DNA of 64,000 bases from JBFXDI01 sp050181295 (GCA_050181295.1 JBFXDI010000003.1:1-64000), one strand, 5' to 3'. Positions 7,992 to 16,270 are shown, counted from the first letter of the stretch. Notes: generated from the letters alone by a model not told the origin. A program made the numbers and translations.

Positions 7992-8435
7992 ATGCCTTCT
8001 CATCCTTTGATAGCGAAACTTCCATCGTTCAGCCGCTGCGTGCAGGGCGTTTCCGCCATCGAGTTTGCGCTGGTCTTCCCGGTTTTCGTGCTCCTCCTCT
8101 GCGGAATGCTGGCGTTCGGCCTCTATATCGGCACCGCCCACAGCATCCAGCAACTCGCCGCCGACGCGGCCCGCGCCTCCGTCGCCGGGCTCAGCGACGC
8201 CGAACGCGTGACCATCGCCACCCAGCACGTCGCGCGCAACGCATCCCATTACATGCTCATCGAGCCCGCCTCCGTGACGGCGCTCGCCGGTCCGATGGCC
8301 GGCTCTCCGGACGATTTCGAGGTGCGGGTGCGCTACGACGCCTCGAGCCTGCCGATCTGGCAGTTCGTGCGCATCCTGCCGCTTCCCGACGAAACAATCG
8401 AGCGCAGCGCCATCATCCGGCGCGGCGGCTTCTAG
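7992..8435 (+). CDS. TadE-like pilus-assembly/pseudopilin protein
   Basis: A 147-residue protein with the TadE/TadG signature: a short basic N-terminus, then GVSAIEFALVFPVFVLLL starting at about residue 19, with the pilin-like glutamate (SAIEFA) at the head of a single transmembrane helix; the remainder would face the periplasm. An AAGGAGG ribosome binding site precedes the ATG. The next gene, a TadG-like protein, starts 13 bp downstream. In Flp/Tad systems TadE and TadG are minor pseudopilins or assembly factors, but no tad ATPase, secretin or prepilin gene is present in the window, so this is an orphan pair. Confidence 0.82.
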   Translation: MPSHPLIAKLPSFSRCVQGVSAIEFALVFPVFVLLLCGMLAFGLYIGTAHSIQQLAADAARASVAGLSDAERVTIATQHVARNASHYMLIEPASVTALAGPMAGSPDDFEVRVRYDASSLPIWQFVRILPLPDETIERSAIIRRGGF

Positions 8436-8448
8436 AGGAGGATGGCCC

Positions 8449-10104
8449 ATGATGCAGCGCCTCAACAAGCTCGCGCGCGCCGAGCGCGGAAGCATTGCCA
8501 TCCTCTCCGCCGTGAGCACCGCCGTGCTGGTGCTTGGCGCCGCGATGGCGGTGGACGGAGGGCTCCTCTATCTGGACCGGCGCACGTCGCAAGGCGCGGT
8601 GGATCTCGCGGCCCTGTCGGCGGCGGTCAATATCCCGATCGCCGAGCGCGCGGCGCGGGCCACCGTGGAGCGCAACGGCATCACGCCGGCCACGCTCGTC
8701 GCGACGCCCGGACGCTATACCGCGAACATGTCCATCGCGCCGGGTGAGCGCTTCCGCGCAGGCGCCAGGCCCTTCAACGCGGTGCGCGTGCGCATGGAGC
8801 GGGAGGGCCAGCTCTATTTCGCGGAAGCCTTCGGGATGGAGCGGCCGACGATCGGGGTCACCGCTACGGCCGCCGCTTCCGCCGAGGCGACGTTCTCCAT
8901 CGGTTCGCGGCTCGTGAGGCTGGAGGGCGGGATCCTCAACGCACTCCTCACGCAGCTTGCCGGAACGAGCATCCGCCTGACGGCGGTCGACTATCGCGCG
9001 CTGGCGGATGCACAGGTGAAGCTCGCCGATTTCATGCCCGCGCTTGCCTCGGAGCTCCACCTCACCGCCGGCACCTATGACCAGGTGCTCGATGCGGACG
9101 CCTCGCTCGGGCAGATCGTGGATGCGCTCTCGGCATCGGTGTCGAGTTCGCACGGCAGCCCTTCGGCGATTCTCGCCCTGAACTCCTTGGCGCTCGATGC
9201 GCGCGGGGCACGCGTCACCGTGCCCTTGCGCCACATGATCGATCTCGGTCCGCTCGGAGGACTTCAGGTCGGCCAGACGAGCCCCGGCCTCAACGCGGCC
9301 GTCTCAGCCCTCAGTATGGTCACCGGCGCGCTTGCGCTCTCCGACGGCACGCACCAGGCGAGCCTCAATCTCGGCGCGAACGTGCCGGGCCTCCTCGGCC
9401 TCGATGTCAAGTTAGCGATCGGAGAGCCACCGCAGAACTCGCCCTGGCTGGCCGTCGGCGAGACGGGAACCATCGTGCGCACGGCGCAGGTGAGGCTTCA
9501 GCTTGCCGCAAAGATCGGCGGATCTGGCCTGCTCAGCGGGGTTGCCATCGAGCTGCCCGTATACGTGGAGGTGGCTTATGGAGAGGCCCGCCTGGGCGAC
9601 ATAAGCTGCACGCCGGGCGACGAGCGGCGGGCACGCGTGGTCGTCGAGGCGCGGCCGGGAGTTGTCGACGCGCGCATCGGCCGCGCCTCGACGCTCTCCT
9701 TCTCCTCCACTCCCAATGTCGAGCGCGCCACCATCCTCAACGCGCTCCTGATCAAGGCCTACGGCTCGGCCCGGGTCGAAGTCGGAAGCACGTCCTACAG
9801 CAGCCTCTCCTTCGTCGGACCGGAGATCGGCAGCAACGTGCCCAAGACCGTCGAAAGCAGAAATCTCGTGGGCTCGCTCGTTTCCTCTCTCGTCGGGAAT
9901 CTCAATCTGGAAGTGGCGGTCGGCCCCTTGAGTCTCGTCACGCCTGCCGCTCTCAAGGCGGCGCTGAAACCCGTTCTCCAGACTGCCGCGACTCCGCTCG
10001 ACGGTGTGCTCCAGACCTTGCTCGAAGCGCTCGGCCTGCATCTCGGGGAGGCAGACATCTGGGTCAACGGCGTGCGCTGTGACGGAGCGGTTCTGGTGCA
10101 GTAG
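8449..10104 (+). CDS. TadG-like membrane-anchored protein
   Basis: A 551-residue protein whose N-terminus has the TadG-like Flp pilus-assembly motif: ERGSIAILSAV at about residues 11-21, a transmembrane helix to about residue 36, then VDGGLLYLDRRTSQGAVDLA. The large remainder should be periplasmic; it is rich in Ala, Leu, Gly and Ser and has no domain I recognise (no von Willebrand A motif was seen, although many TadG proteins carry one). Two consecutive ATG codons (8449, 8452) are possible starts. It follows the TadE-like gene by 13 bp and is probably co-transcribed with it. Confidence 0.78.
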   Translation: MMQRLNKLARAERGSIAILSAVSTAVLVLGAAMAVDGGLLYLDRRTSQGAVDLAALSAAVNIPIAERAARATVERNGITPATLVATPGRYTANMSIAPGERFRAGARPFNAVRVRMEREGQLYFAEAFGMERPTIGVTATAAASAEATFSIGSRLVRLEGGILNALLTQLAGTSIRLTAVDYRALADAQVKLADFMPALASELHLTAGTYDQVLDADASLGQIVDALSASVSSSHGSPSAILALNSLALDARGARVTVPLRHMIDLGPLGGLQVGQTSPGLNAAVSALSMVTGALALSDGTHQASLNLGANVPGLLGLDVKLAIGEPPQNSPWLAVGETGTIVRTAQVRLQLAAKIGGSGLLSGVAIELPVYVEVAYGEARLGDISCTPGDERRARVVVEARPGVVDARIGRASTLSFSSTPNVERATILNALLIKAYGSARVEVGSTSYSSLSFVGPEIGSNVPKTVESRNLVGSLVSSLVGNLNLEVAVGPLSLVTPAALKAALKPVLQTAATPLDGVLQTLLEALGLHLGEADIWVNGVRCDGAVLVQ

Positions 10105-10251
10105 GGTTAGAATCTCGAACTGTCGGAGCCATTCCAATCACAGGCTCGTGCGCCGAAATTCTGCAAGACCGTAACGTCAGCGACGGAACCGGACCGCGCC
10201 AAACGTCTTACCGGGCGAGCGGGAATTCAACACCAATACGAGGACGAGCGC

Positions 10252-10914
10252 ATGAGATTTTCAACCAAGCTGATTGCCGCCGGAGCCCTGCTCGTGGGGC
10301 TTTCCGGCGCGACGGCGGCCATGGCGGCGGACGCGCGGACGACGTCCAATCTCAACATCCGCGTCGGGCCCGGAGTCCAGTACGGCTATATCGACACCAT
10401 TCCCGCCGGCGCCGTCGTGCCGGTACACGGCTGCCTCAGCGACTATGGCTGGTGCGAGGTGAGCTTCGCGGGCATCCGCGGCTGGGTCTCTTCCGACTAC
10501 CTGATGGCGCCCGGCTACGGCTACTACCAGACCTACGGCGCGCGAGTCGGCGTGCCGGTCATCACCTTCTCCTTCGGCGACTATCATGACCGCTGGTACA
10601 AGGGCCGTCCCTGGTACAGGCACGACCGTTGGGCCGGACGCTGGGACAACCGGCACAAGGACCGGAAGGAATGGCGCAGAGAACATCGGGATGCGAAGAA
10701 GGATTGGAGAAACAACCGTCGCGACGCGAAGAAAGATTGGAAAAACGACCGGCGCGACGTCAGACAGGAAGAGCCAGCCCGACGCTTCGAGCCGAACCGC
10801 CAGGTCGACGATCAGCGTTTCGATCGCACGCTTCAGTCGGATAGCCCGAACCGGCCGAGTCGGCCCGATTTTCAGCCGAGAAGGCTTGACGACAGCCGCT
10901 CGCCGCGCTCGTAA
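10252..10914 (+). CDS. Secreted SH3-domain protein with basic repeat tail
   Basis: A 220-residue exported protein. The signal peptide spans about residues 1-25 (cleavage near AMA-ADA). A bacterial SH3 domain follows at about 27-85 (SNLNIRVGPGVQYGYIDTIPAG, GWCEV, GWVSSDYL). After a Tyr/Gly linker comes a strongly basic, tryptophan-containing tail with a tandem RRDAKKDWKN-type unit, then a Pro/Arg/Asp-rich end. SH3b domains in exported bacterial proteins usually bind peptidoglycan; the basic tail may bind a polyanion, which is inference. A strong terminator lies 26 bp after the stop. Confidence 0.82.
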   Translation: MRFSTKLIAAGALLVGLSGATAAMAADARTTSNLNIRVGPGVQYGYIDTIPAGAVVPVHGCLSDYGWCEVSFAGIRGWVSSDYLMAPGYGYYQTYGARVGVPVITFSFGDYHDRWYKGRPWYRHDRWAGRWDNRHKDRKEWRREHRDAKKDWRNNRRDAKKDWKNDRRDVRQEEPARRFEPNRQVDDQRFDRTLQSDSPNRPSRPDFQPRRLDDSRSPRS

Positions 10915-10940
10915 CGGGCAGAGACGAGCTTTGCTCCAGA

Positions 10941-10967
10941 AGGCGCCTGGACGTGTTCCGGGCGCCT
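10941..10967. terminator. Rho-independent terminator after the SH3-domain gene
   Basis: An 11-bp stem (AGGCGCCTGGA with TCCGGGCGCCT, one wobble pair) with a 5-base loop CGTGT, followed by TTGCTT. It lies between the SH3-domain gene and the convergent small membrane-peptide gene and could serve both. Confidence 0.7.
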
Positions 10968-10991
10968 TTGCTTACCGGCAACGGGAGCAAG

Positions 10992-11075
10992 CTAGATGTT
11001 CGCAAGCCAGAGCAGCGACACGCCCGCGTAGAGGAGAAGCGCGATGGCGAGCCGCGAATTGAGCGTGATGAACAT
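10992..11075 (-). CDS. 27-residue single-span membrane peptide
   Basis: A short frame on the minus strand encodes MFITLNSRLAIALLLYAGVS and seven further residues ending in LLWLANI. Apart from the short N-terminus the peptide is one hydrophobic helix (about residues 9-27). A GAGGAA ribosome binding site sits 8 bases before the ATG. Composition, ribosome binding site and the terminator beyond its stop all favour a real gene. Function is unknown; peptides of this size often modulate a membrane complex or act as type-I-toxin-like proteins, but nothing here shows which. Confidence 0.5.
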   Translation of the reverse strand: MFITLNSRLAIALLLYAGVSLLWLANI

Positions 11076-11179
11076 GGCCGTGTTCCTCGCTATGGCCGTC
11101 CCATTGGACAACAGGAATACTTCTCAGGCCCGGAACCGAGCCTGAACGGCGCATTCATCCTTTGTTTACCTTGGCGATT

Positions 11180-11776
11180 TCAGCCGCCGGCCTGCCATTC
11201 CCGAACGGCCGCAAGGGGATAGATCAGCATCAGGATGTTGAGCGTGAGGTTGTCGCGGATCATCCAGGCACAGAGAACCTCAAATCCCAAGCCGATCGCG
11301 AGCGTCGCCCAGACAGGCAGACGCGAGGTGGCGAGGAATCCGAGCACCATGAACGCGATGTCGGAGGTCGAGTTGAGGACGCTGTCGCCGAAATAGTCGA
11401 GCGAGATCGTCGCCTCGCGATAGCGGTTGATGATGAAATCGGTGTTCTCGAAGATTTCCCACGCCGCTTCGACCAGGGTGGCGAGCGCGAGCCGCAGGCC
11501 AAGCGGTGACCGCCTCAGGACAAGCCACAGAACGCCGTAGAACAGGAAGCCGTGGATGACGTGCGAGAACGAATACCAGTCGGCGATGTGCTGGGAGTTC
11601 TCGGAACTTGCCACCACGCCGTGCCACAGCTTGACGGTGCCGCATTCGCAGATGAGCGGCTGGCCCATGGCGAGGAGCACGGCCGCGGCGCCGGCGATGA
11701 TGGCGAGCGTGGCGAGCCACCAGATGCTCCGGATGGAATCGTCGCGTCCGATCTCGTTCACGCCGGGCCTGGCCAT
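11180..11776 (-). CDS. UPF0314 / DUF2585 membrane protein
   Basis: A 198-residue integral membrane protein of the UPF0314 (DUF2585) family found mainly in Rhizobiales. Hydrophobic segments are visible at about residues 20-40, 77-90, 95-108, 140-155 and 160-190, with conserved polar motifs such as HIADWYSFSHVIHG and WEIFENTDFIINRYR in the loops. ATG 11776 was chosen because it begins the family-like MARPGVNE sequence; it overlaps the last 19 bp of the decayed toxin gene, so it probably depended on that operon for transcription or has a promoter inside it. Function is unknown. Confidence 0.82.
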   Translation of the reverse strand: MARPGVNEIGRDDSIRSIWWLATLAIIAGAAAVLLAMGQPLICECGTVKLWHGVVASSENSQHIADWYSFSHVIHGFLFYGVLWLVLRRSPLGLRLALATLVEAAWEIFENTDFIINRYREATISLDYFGDSVLNSTSDIAFMVLGFLATSRLPVWATLAIGLGFEVLCAWMIRDNLTLNILMLIYPLAAVREWQAGG

Positions 11777-12044
11777 CGCTGATGTCCGTGGATGATGCGA
11801 AGGACTTCGATGTGGGGCGGGCGCAGCCGATTGACGACAATCCACGGCAGGTCGGCCAGCACCAGCTCACGCGCGTGCCGATCACTCGACCGTTGCGACC
11901 GAGATCCGGAAAGTCGGCGAGCGTCTCCACGCGCGTCTTGATTGCCCACACGATCTCGAATGCCCGACGCGGATCGTCGCGCGCGATATGATCTTCTATT
12001 GCCTCGATGTCCGCGAGGGCCGTGCGCACCCAGCGGACTTTCAT
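11758..12044 (-). pseudogene. ParE/RelE-type toxin gene with a frameshift
   Basis: The first frame gives a normal ParE/RelE start: MKVRWVRTALADIEAIEDHI, continuing to GRVIGTR at about residue 58. It then runs into unrelated sequence. The second frame continues exactly where the family should, with ELVLADLPWIVVNRLRP and IEVLRIIHG, ending at 11758. Joining the two requires removal of 2 bp at about 11869-11870 (GT on the coding strand, in a GCGCGTG context). The restored protein would be 94 residues, normal for the family. The start overlaps the antitoxin stop (ATGA). As written the toxin is inactive, unless this is a sequencing error or recoding; no slippery site is apparent. Confidence 0.75.
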
Positions 12045-12295
12045 TCGGCCGCCTCGGCGGCCCTCCTATACTTTCCAAAGATGGCGCGGACTTCCTTCCC
12101 GTCCGCGATGTCGCCCGCATCCGCCGCGGCAATGGCCTCGAGAACAGTTTCGATGTTCTTGCCTTCGGACTCGAGATAGAGCCGGATCGCGTCCGCAATG
12201 ACCCACGAGCGGGAGCGGTCGAGGGCAAGTGCTATTCGGTCCAGCCGGGCGGTCGTATCTTCCTCAAGGCGCAATGAAAGTGCGGTCTTGGCCAT
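12041..12295 (-). CDS. CopG/ParD-like ribbon-helix-helix antitoxin
   Basis: An 84-residue protein. The N-terminal ribbon-helix-helix DNA-binding fold (TALSLRLEEDTTARLDRIALALDRSRSWVIADAI, about residues 4-38, starting with the beta-strand TALSLRL) is followed by an acidic, helical C-terminus that would wrap the toxin. Its TGA overlaps the toxin ATG by 4 bp, the usual antitoxin-first arrangement. It is intact although the toxin frame is broken. It should repress its own promoter; a short inverted repeat lies 27 bp upstream of the start. Confidence 0.82.
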   Translation of the reverse strand: MAKTALSLRLEEDTTARLDRIALALDRSRSWVIADAIRLYLESEGKNIETVLEAIAAADAGDIADGKEVRAIFGKYRRAAEAAE

Positions 12296-12321
12296 AGGGC
12301 TGTCCCTCGTTCAAATACAAT

Positions 12322-12338
12322 GTCTTACAATGCAAGAC
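12322..12338 (-). promoter_or_regulatory. Candidate antitoxin operator
   Basis: GTCTT-N7-AAGAC is an inverted repeat 27 bp upstream of the antitoxin start codon, in a locally AT-rich stretch (TACAATGTCTTACAATG) where the promoter is expected. Ribbon-helix-helix antitoxins commonly bind short palindromes of this kind. Confidence 0.4.
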
Positions 12339-12668
12339 GATTCGCAATTGTTGCCTGGCGGCAACAGGCGATGATCTAGAGCGGGGCGGGGGGTTGTGCG
12401 TGCGGCCATGCGGTGGTATCAGCCGCGTCCCGTCGAGAAAGACGAGAAGGAGAATGCGCAAGATGGTGGAGCTTCGAATCCCGCGCTGACTCCCCGGGCC
12501 CCGGCGCCCGGGGCAGCCCCAGCCTGCGTTAGGCGGCAAGGGCACAGCACTTTTCAGAACCTGAACCTTCCCTGAGTCGAAGATCGATCGCGGTGCATCT
12601 GCAACCGCGTCCGGATCCCACGATTCGCGTCAAGACGCACGCTTGCGCGGGCGTCGAAAGGATGTGCC
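12339..12668. other. Intergenic region with two hairpins
   Basis: No gene was found. Hairpins: GTTGCC-TGGC-GGCAAC near 12349-12364, and CCCCGGG-N8-CCCGGGG at 12492-12513 with no T run after it. The T-arm-like sequence near 12473 is not part of a tRNA. Confidence 0.5.
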
Positions 12669-12869
12669 ATGAATGCAGTTCTCACCGACCGCGCCTGGTC
12701 GCCCAAGCCTGCGTGGAAGTCGATCATCAAACGGCTGCGCCGGTTGCTCGCGGCAGCGACCGGTCGGCAGCGTCCGCCCCACGACTGGCGCGAGATCGAG
12801 GCGGTGCTGCTCGACTACGAGCGGCGGAAGGCCGAGATCAGCGCGCTGGTGCGCGGCCGGGTCGTCTGA
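12669..12869 (+). CDS. Small hypothetical basic protein
   Basis: A 66-residue protein (MNAVLTDRAWSPKPAWKSII..., ending in DYERRKAEISALVRGRVV). An AAAGGA ribosome binding site is 7 bases before the ATG. It is rich in Arg, Lys and Trp, with a helical C-terminal half and no signal peptide. It is convergent with the decarboxylase gene 12 bp away. The composition and the ribosome binding site support a real gene; I know no function. Confidence 0.55.
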   Translation: MNAVLTDRAWSPKPAWKSIIKRLRRLLAAATGRQRPPHDWREIEAVLLDYERRKAEISALVRGRVV

Positions 12870-12881
12870 TGACCCGCAATC

Positions 12882-14510
12882 TCATGCTTCCTTCGCGAGC
12901 GCGCTCCGCTGCCGGAGCGTGTTCGCGAAGCGCTCGAGCGTGCGGGAGATCTCTCCCCGCGCGATCATGATCTCGATGAGGTGGAAGGCGCCCGCGTCCG
13001 CATGCGCGCGCTCGAGCGCCTGCGCAAGCTCATTGCGTGTCGTCACGCGCACGCCCTTGCCGCCGAGGCTTGCCGCCATGTCGGCGAAGCGCCAGTCATC
13101 GAGATCGTTGTAGCGGGTCTCCGACTGGAAGGCCTTGAGCATGCCCCAGGCAGCGTTGTTGAAGAGCAGCACAATCGGATTGAGGCCGAAGCGGCGGGCG
13201 TTGCCGAGCTCCCAGCCCGTCATCTGAAAGGCGCCGTCCCCCACCATGATGATCGGCCGCTGGCCGCTCGCGGCCTGTAGGCCGAGCCCGAAGGGCACGC
13301 CCGGCCCCATCGTGGCGTAGTAGCCGGCGGCCACCAGCGCGGTCGGCTCGATATCCATCGAGGTGAAGAGGCAGTCGCCGGTGTCGGAAGCGATCGGCAT
13401 GCGACCGTGCTTCGCGAAGAGGTCGTTGACGGCGGTGGCGATGTCGATCGGGCGGATCGGGCGGCCGTCGGCCTTCAGCCCTGTCGGGTAGGCGGGACGG
13501 GCGGGCTTCGCCTTGCCGAGCGGGCGGGCGATCTTGAGCAACTCCTTCACCAGCGCGCGGAGAGTAACGTCTGGATAGACGTGATGGCCGAAGCGCACCT
13601 GACGCCCGAAGGCGTGGGCGGCGCGGCGAAGGTCGATCTGGCGTCGCGAGACGCCGAAGTTCGTGTCGCAGAGGATGACGCCCAGCATCAGGAGGCCGTC
13701 GGAGTTCTCCACGATGTCGCGCACCTTGGGCTCGCCCGCGAGGCCGAGATAGGTGCCCGCCAGGGGAGCGTCGGTCTCCGCCAGGATGCCGCGGCCCATG
13801 AAGCTCGTGACGGCTGGGATGGCGAGCTTCGCCGCAAGCTCGGCCACCTTGGCCTCGAGCCCGAAGCGGCGCACCTCGACGTCGAGGAGAAGAGCAGGAC
13901 GCCTCGCGTTCTCCAGAAGCTCTATCACCTCCTTCGCGCAGGCCTTGGCGGCCGCCTTGTCCGTCGGCGTCTCGCGATAGGCCGGAACAGACTCCACCTC
14001 CGCATCCACCATGTCGCGCGGCAGCTCGATATAGACAGGAAGCGACAGCTCGCGGGCGGCGGTCAGCGCGCGGGCGATTTCCAAAGGAACGGTGGCGGGA
14101 TCGTCGAGAATGGCCTGGGCGCAGGTCACCTCGTTCATCACGAGACGCTGGCTGTCGAGGTGCTTCACCTGGTGGTGGAGGCCGAGTCCAAGCTCCCGCT
14201 CGCCCTTGCCGGGCGCGCCCGAGATCACGACGAGGGGCGACTTCTCCGCGTAAGCGGTGGCGACCGGGTTCACCATGTTGAGGGCGCCGGCGCCATAGGT
14301 CACCGCGGCGACGCCGATCGTCGAGCGGTAACGGCCGGCAGCGTCCGCCGCGAAGCCCACGCCCGGCTCGTGCGACAGCGTGTAAAGGGGAAGGATCGCG
14401 GAAGCTTCGATGACGCGGAAGAAGGGCAGGGCGAAGTCGCCCGGAATGCCGAAGATCTCTCCCGCGCCGTAGTCTTTCAGCGCCGTCAGAAGCGCTTCCG
14501 CGAGCTTCAT
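12882..14510 (-). CDS. Thiamine-diphosphate decarboxylase, indolepyruvate/phenylpyruvate type
   Basis: A 542-residue ThDP enzyme of the pyruvate/indolepyruvate decarboxylase family. Three regions are visible: the N-terminal pyrimidine-binding domain with the activating glutamate E48 in SHEPGVGF, a central domain, and the C-terminal pyrophosphate domain with GDG at 424-426 followed by the Asn-Asn end of the motif (LLFNNAAWG). The ATG at 14510 has a GGAGGC ribosome binding site. Closest family types are phenylpyruvate or indole-3-pyruvate decarboxylases (auxin synthesis in Azospirillum-like bacteria) rather than acetolactate synthase. It decarboxylates an aromatic 2-oxo acid to an aldehyde; the exact substrate cannot be read from sequence. 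A DMT exporter gene lies 20 bp upstream in the same direction. Confidence 0.82.
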   Translation of the reverse strand: MKLAEALLTALKDYGAGEIFGIPGDFALPFFRVIEASAILPLYTLSHEPGVGFAADAAGRYRSTIGVAAVTYGAGALNMVNPVATAYAEKSPLVVISGAPGKGERELGLGLHHQVKHLDSQRLVMNEVTCAQAILDDPATVPLEIARALTAARELSLPVYIELPRDMVDAEVESVPAYRETPTDKAAAKACAKEVIELLENARRPALLLDVEVRRFGLEAKVAELAAKLAIPAVTSFMGRGILAETDAPLAGTYLGLAGEPKVRDIVENSDGLLMLGVILCDTNFGVSRRQIDLRRAAHAFGRQVRFGHHVYPDVTLRALVKELLKIARPLGKAKPARPAYPTGLKADGRPIRPIDIATAVNDLFAKHGRMPIASDTGDCLFTSMDIEPTALVAAGYYATMGPGVPFGLGLQAASGQRPIIMVGDGAFQMTGWELGNARRFGLNPIVLLFNNAAWGMLKAFQSETRYNDLDDWRFADMAASLGGKGVRVTTRNELAQALERAHADAGAFHLIEIMIARGEISRTLERFANTLRQRSALAKEA

Positions 14511-14530
14511 GGGACCGCCTCCCGCTTTGG

Positions 14531-15532
14531 TCAGCGACCTATGGCGCGAAACGGACCCTTCCGCAATTGCGCCAGCGCGCCCGTGGCGATGGCGACACCG
14601 AGCGCGGCGACGGCCATACCGCCCCAGGCGGCAAGCGGCATGGCTTCGCCGATGAGCGTCCAGGCGATCAGGGCCGCGAGCGGCGGCACGAGGAAGAAGA
14701 GGGCCGAGACACGGGCCGCCTCGCCGTGCCGGAGCATGAGAAGCAGCAGCGTGACCGAGATGAGCGAGTTTCCGAGCACGAGATAGGCGAGCGCTACGAG
14801 GAACTCGCCGGTCCACTGGATGGTCGGCGTCTCGAAGAGAAGCGCCACGGGGAGGACCGTGACGAAGCCGACTACATATTGAATGGCATTGGCGACGAGC
14901 GCGTTGTGGCTCACCTGCATGCGCCGCTCATAGAGGGTGGCGGCAGTGATTCCGGTGAGCGCGCCGAGCGCGCTCAGGAGGCCGAAATAGGATGTGACCT
15001 CGAATTCGGAGCGGGCAACGATCACGATGGTCGCTCCGGCGAGCCCGAGCACCAGTCCGATCCATTTCGTCAGTCCCACCTTCTCGCCGGCGAAGCGCGG
15101 CGCGAGCAGCCCGACAAGGATCGGCTGCATGGCCATGATGACGGCAAGGCCGCCCGCCGAGATGCCGGCATAGAAGCTCACATAGCTCAGGCCGAAATAG
15201 ACGGTCTGGATGAGGAAGCCAATGACCGCGAGGTGAAACCAGTCGGAGGGCCTTCTCGGGATCGAGGGTCTCAGAACGGCAATGATCGGAACAAGGACCG
15301 CGAGGGCGCAGAGGAAGCGCAGCACAAGAAACGTCATGGGCGGGGAATACTGGAGCCCAATCTTCGCGAAGGTGTAGCCGCCCGACCAGAGCAGCACGAA
15401 GGCGAAGGGAGCGGCGACCAGCCAGGCCGGCCGTGCAGTCCGGATTTCCGATGGGTTCTGGTCCTTCGAATCCACGCCCGCTCGTAGCACGGGAGAGTAA
15501 GGGCCAGCCATGTCTCCACGCATGGATGCCAT
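14531..15532 (-). CDS. EamA/DMT superfamily exporter
   Basis: A 333-residue membrane protein with ten predicted transmembrane helices in two EamA repeats (first about residues 38-170, second about 180-322). It is a typical drug/metabolite transporter, such as the amino-acid or metabolite exporters of this superfamily. It stands 20 bp before the decarboxylase gene, so the two probably form an operon, perhaps exporting the aldehyde/acid product or a related aromatic compound; this is inference. The start is uncertain: in-frame ATG codons occur at 15532, 15523 and 15511, and none has a convincing ribosome binding site. Confidence 0.8.
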   Translation of the reverse strand: MASMRGDMAGPYSPVLRAGVDSKDQNPSEIRTARPAWLVAAPFAFVLLWSGGYTFAKIGLQYSPPMTFLVLRFLCALAVLVPIIAVLRPSIPRRPSDWFHLAVIGFLIQTVYFGLSYVSFYAGISAGGLAVIMAMQPILVGLLAPRFAGEKVGLTKWIGLVLGLAGATIVIVARSEFEVTSYFGLLSALGALTGITAATLYERRMQVSHNALVANAIQYVVGFVTVLPVALLFETPTIQWTGEFLVALAYLVLGNSLISVTLLLLMLRHGEAARVSALFFLVPPLAALIAWTLIGEAMPLAAWGGMAVAALGVAIATGALAQLRKGPFRAIGR

Positions 15533-15653
15533 GCCGAAGGAGGACGCTGGACCCGGCGCCGGCCGAGAGGGGCTCCAATGACCGACGCCGGGAGACCGGC
15601 CTGCCGGAGAGAGTGCGGGCGAGAGAGCCGGCAGGCCGGTTTCGAATGCTGCC

Positions 15654-16223
15654 TTAGTTGGGCAGCAGCACCTTGTTGACGACGTGGATGACGCCGTTCG
15701 ACTGGTTCACGTCGGCGATCGTGACGCGCGCCGCGTCGCCCTTCTCGTCGATGATGTAGAGGCTCTTGCCCTTCATCATCGCGGTGAGATGGTCACCAGA
15801 GACGGTCGTCATGTTGAAGCGGCCGCCATGGGACTTGGCCTTGCGCATGAGCTCGGCGCCCGAAAGCTTGCCGGCCACCACGTGGGCCGTAAGAACCTTG
15901 GTCAGCATCTCCTTGTTCTCGGGCTTGAGCAGGGTGTCGACCGTTCCGGCCGGAAGGGCATCGAACGCCATGTTCACCGGCGCGAAGACGGTGAATGGCC
16001 CTGTTCCGGCGAGGGTATCGACGAGCCCGGCGGCCTTCACCGCCGCGACGAGGGTGGTGTGATCCTTGGAGTTGACCGCATTCTCGACGATGTTCTTGGA
16101 CGGATACATGGGCGCCCCACCGACCATCACGGTCGACTCGGCGTGGGCGGCCCCGGCGTAGGAAGCCATGGATATCAGCGCCGCGGCGAGAAGCGTGCGG
16201 GCGCGGGAAGGCGAATTGGGCAT
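15654..16223 (-). CDS. Secreted fasciclin-domain protein
   Basis: A 189-residue exported protein: signal peptide about residues 1-28 (AHA-ES) and one FAS1 domain filling the rest (NIVENAVNSKDHTTLVAAVK, then GPFTVFAPVNMAFDALPAG, and the closing NGVIHVVNKVLLP). FAS1 domains mediate adhesion or binding of cell-surface ligands. An AAGGAGGA ribosome binding site is present. Upstream on the same strand lie an anti-sigma factor and an ECF sigma factor gene, so it is probably their target; this mirrors the mycobacterial SigK/RskA system, which controls the FAS1 proteins MPT70/MPT83. Confidence 0.88.
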   Translation of the reverse strand: MPNSPSRARTLLAAALISMASYAGAAHAESTVMVGGAPMYPSKNIVENAVNSKDHTTLVAAVKAAGLVDTLAGTGPFTVFAPVNMAFDALPAGTVDTLLKPENKEMLTKVLTAHVVAGKLSGAELMRKAKSHGGRFNMTTVSGDHLTAMMKGKSLYIIDEKGDAARVTIADVNQSNGVIHVVNKVLLPN

Positions 16224-16270
16224 TTACTGTTCCTCCTTGATAGCGTCCCTGCGAAGCAGGATGCCAAGGA

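Noticed and set aside
12440..12500. T-arm-like sequence GCTTCGAATCCCGC suggesting a tRNA
   Set aside because: The five bases on either side of TTCGAAT do not pair (GGAGC against CCCGC), and no acceptor, D or anticodon arm can be drawn upstream.
13407..14786. Long plus-strand open frame opposite the ThDP decarboxylase
   Set aside because: No protein-like features and fully overlapped by the enzyme gene with intact catalytic motifs.
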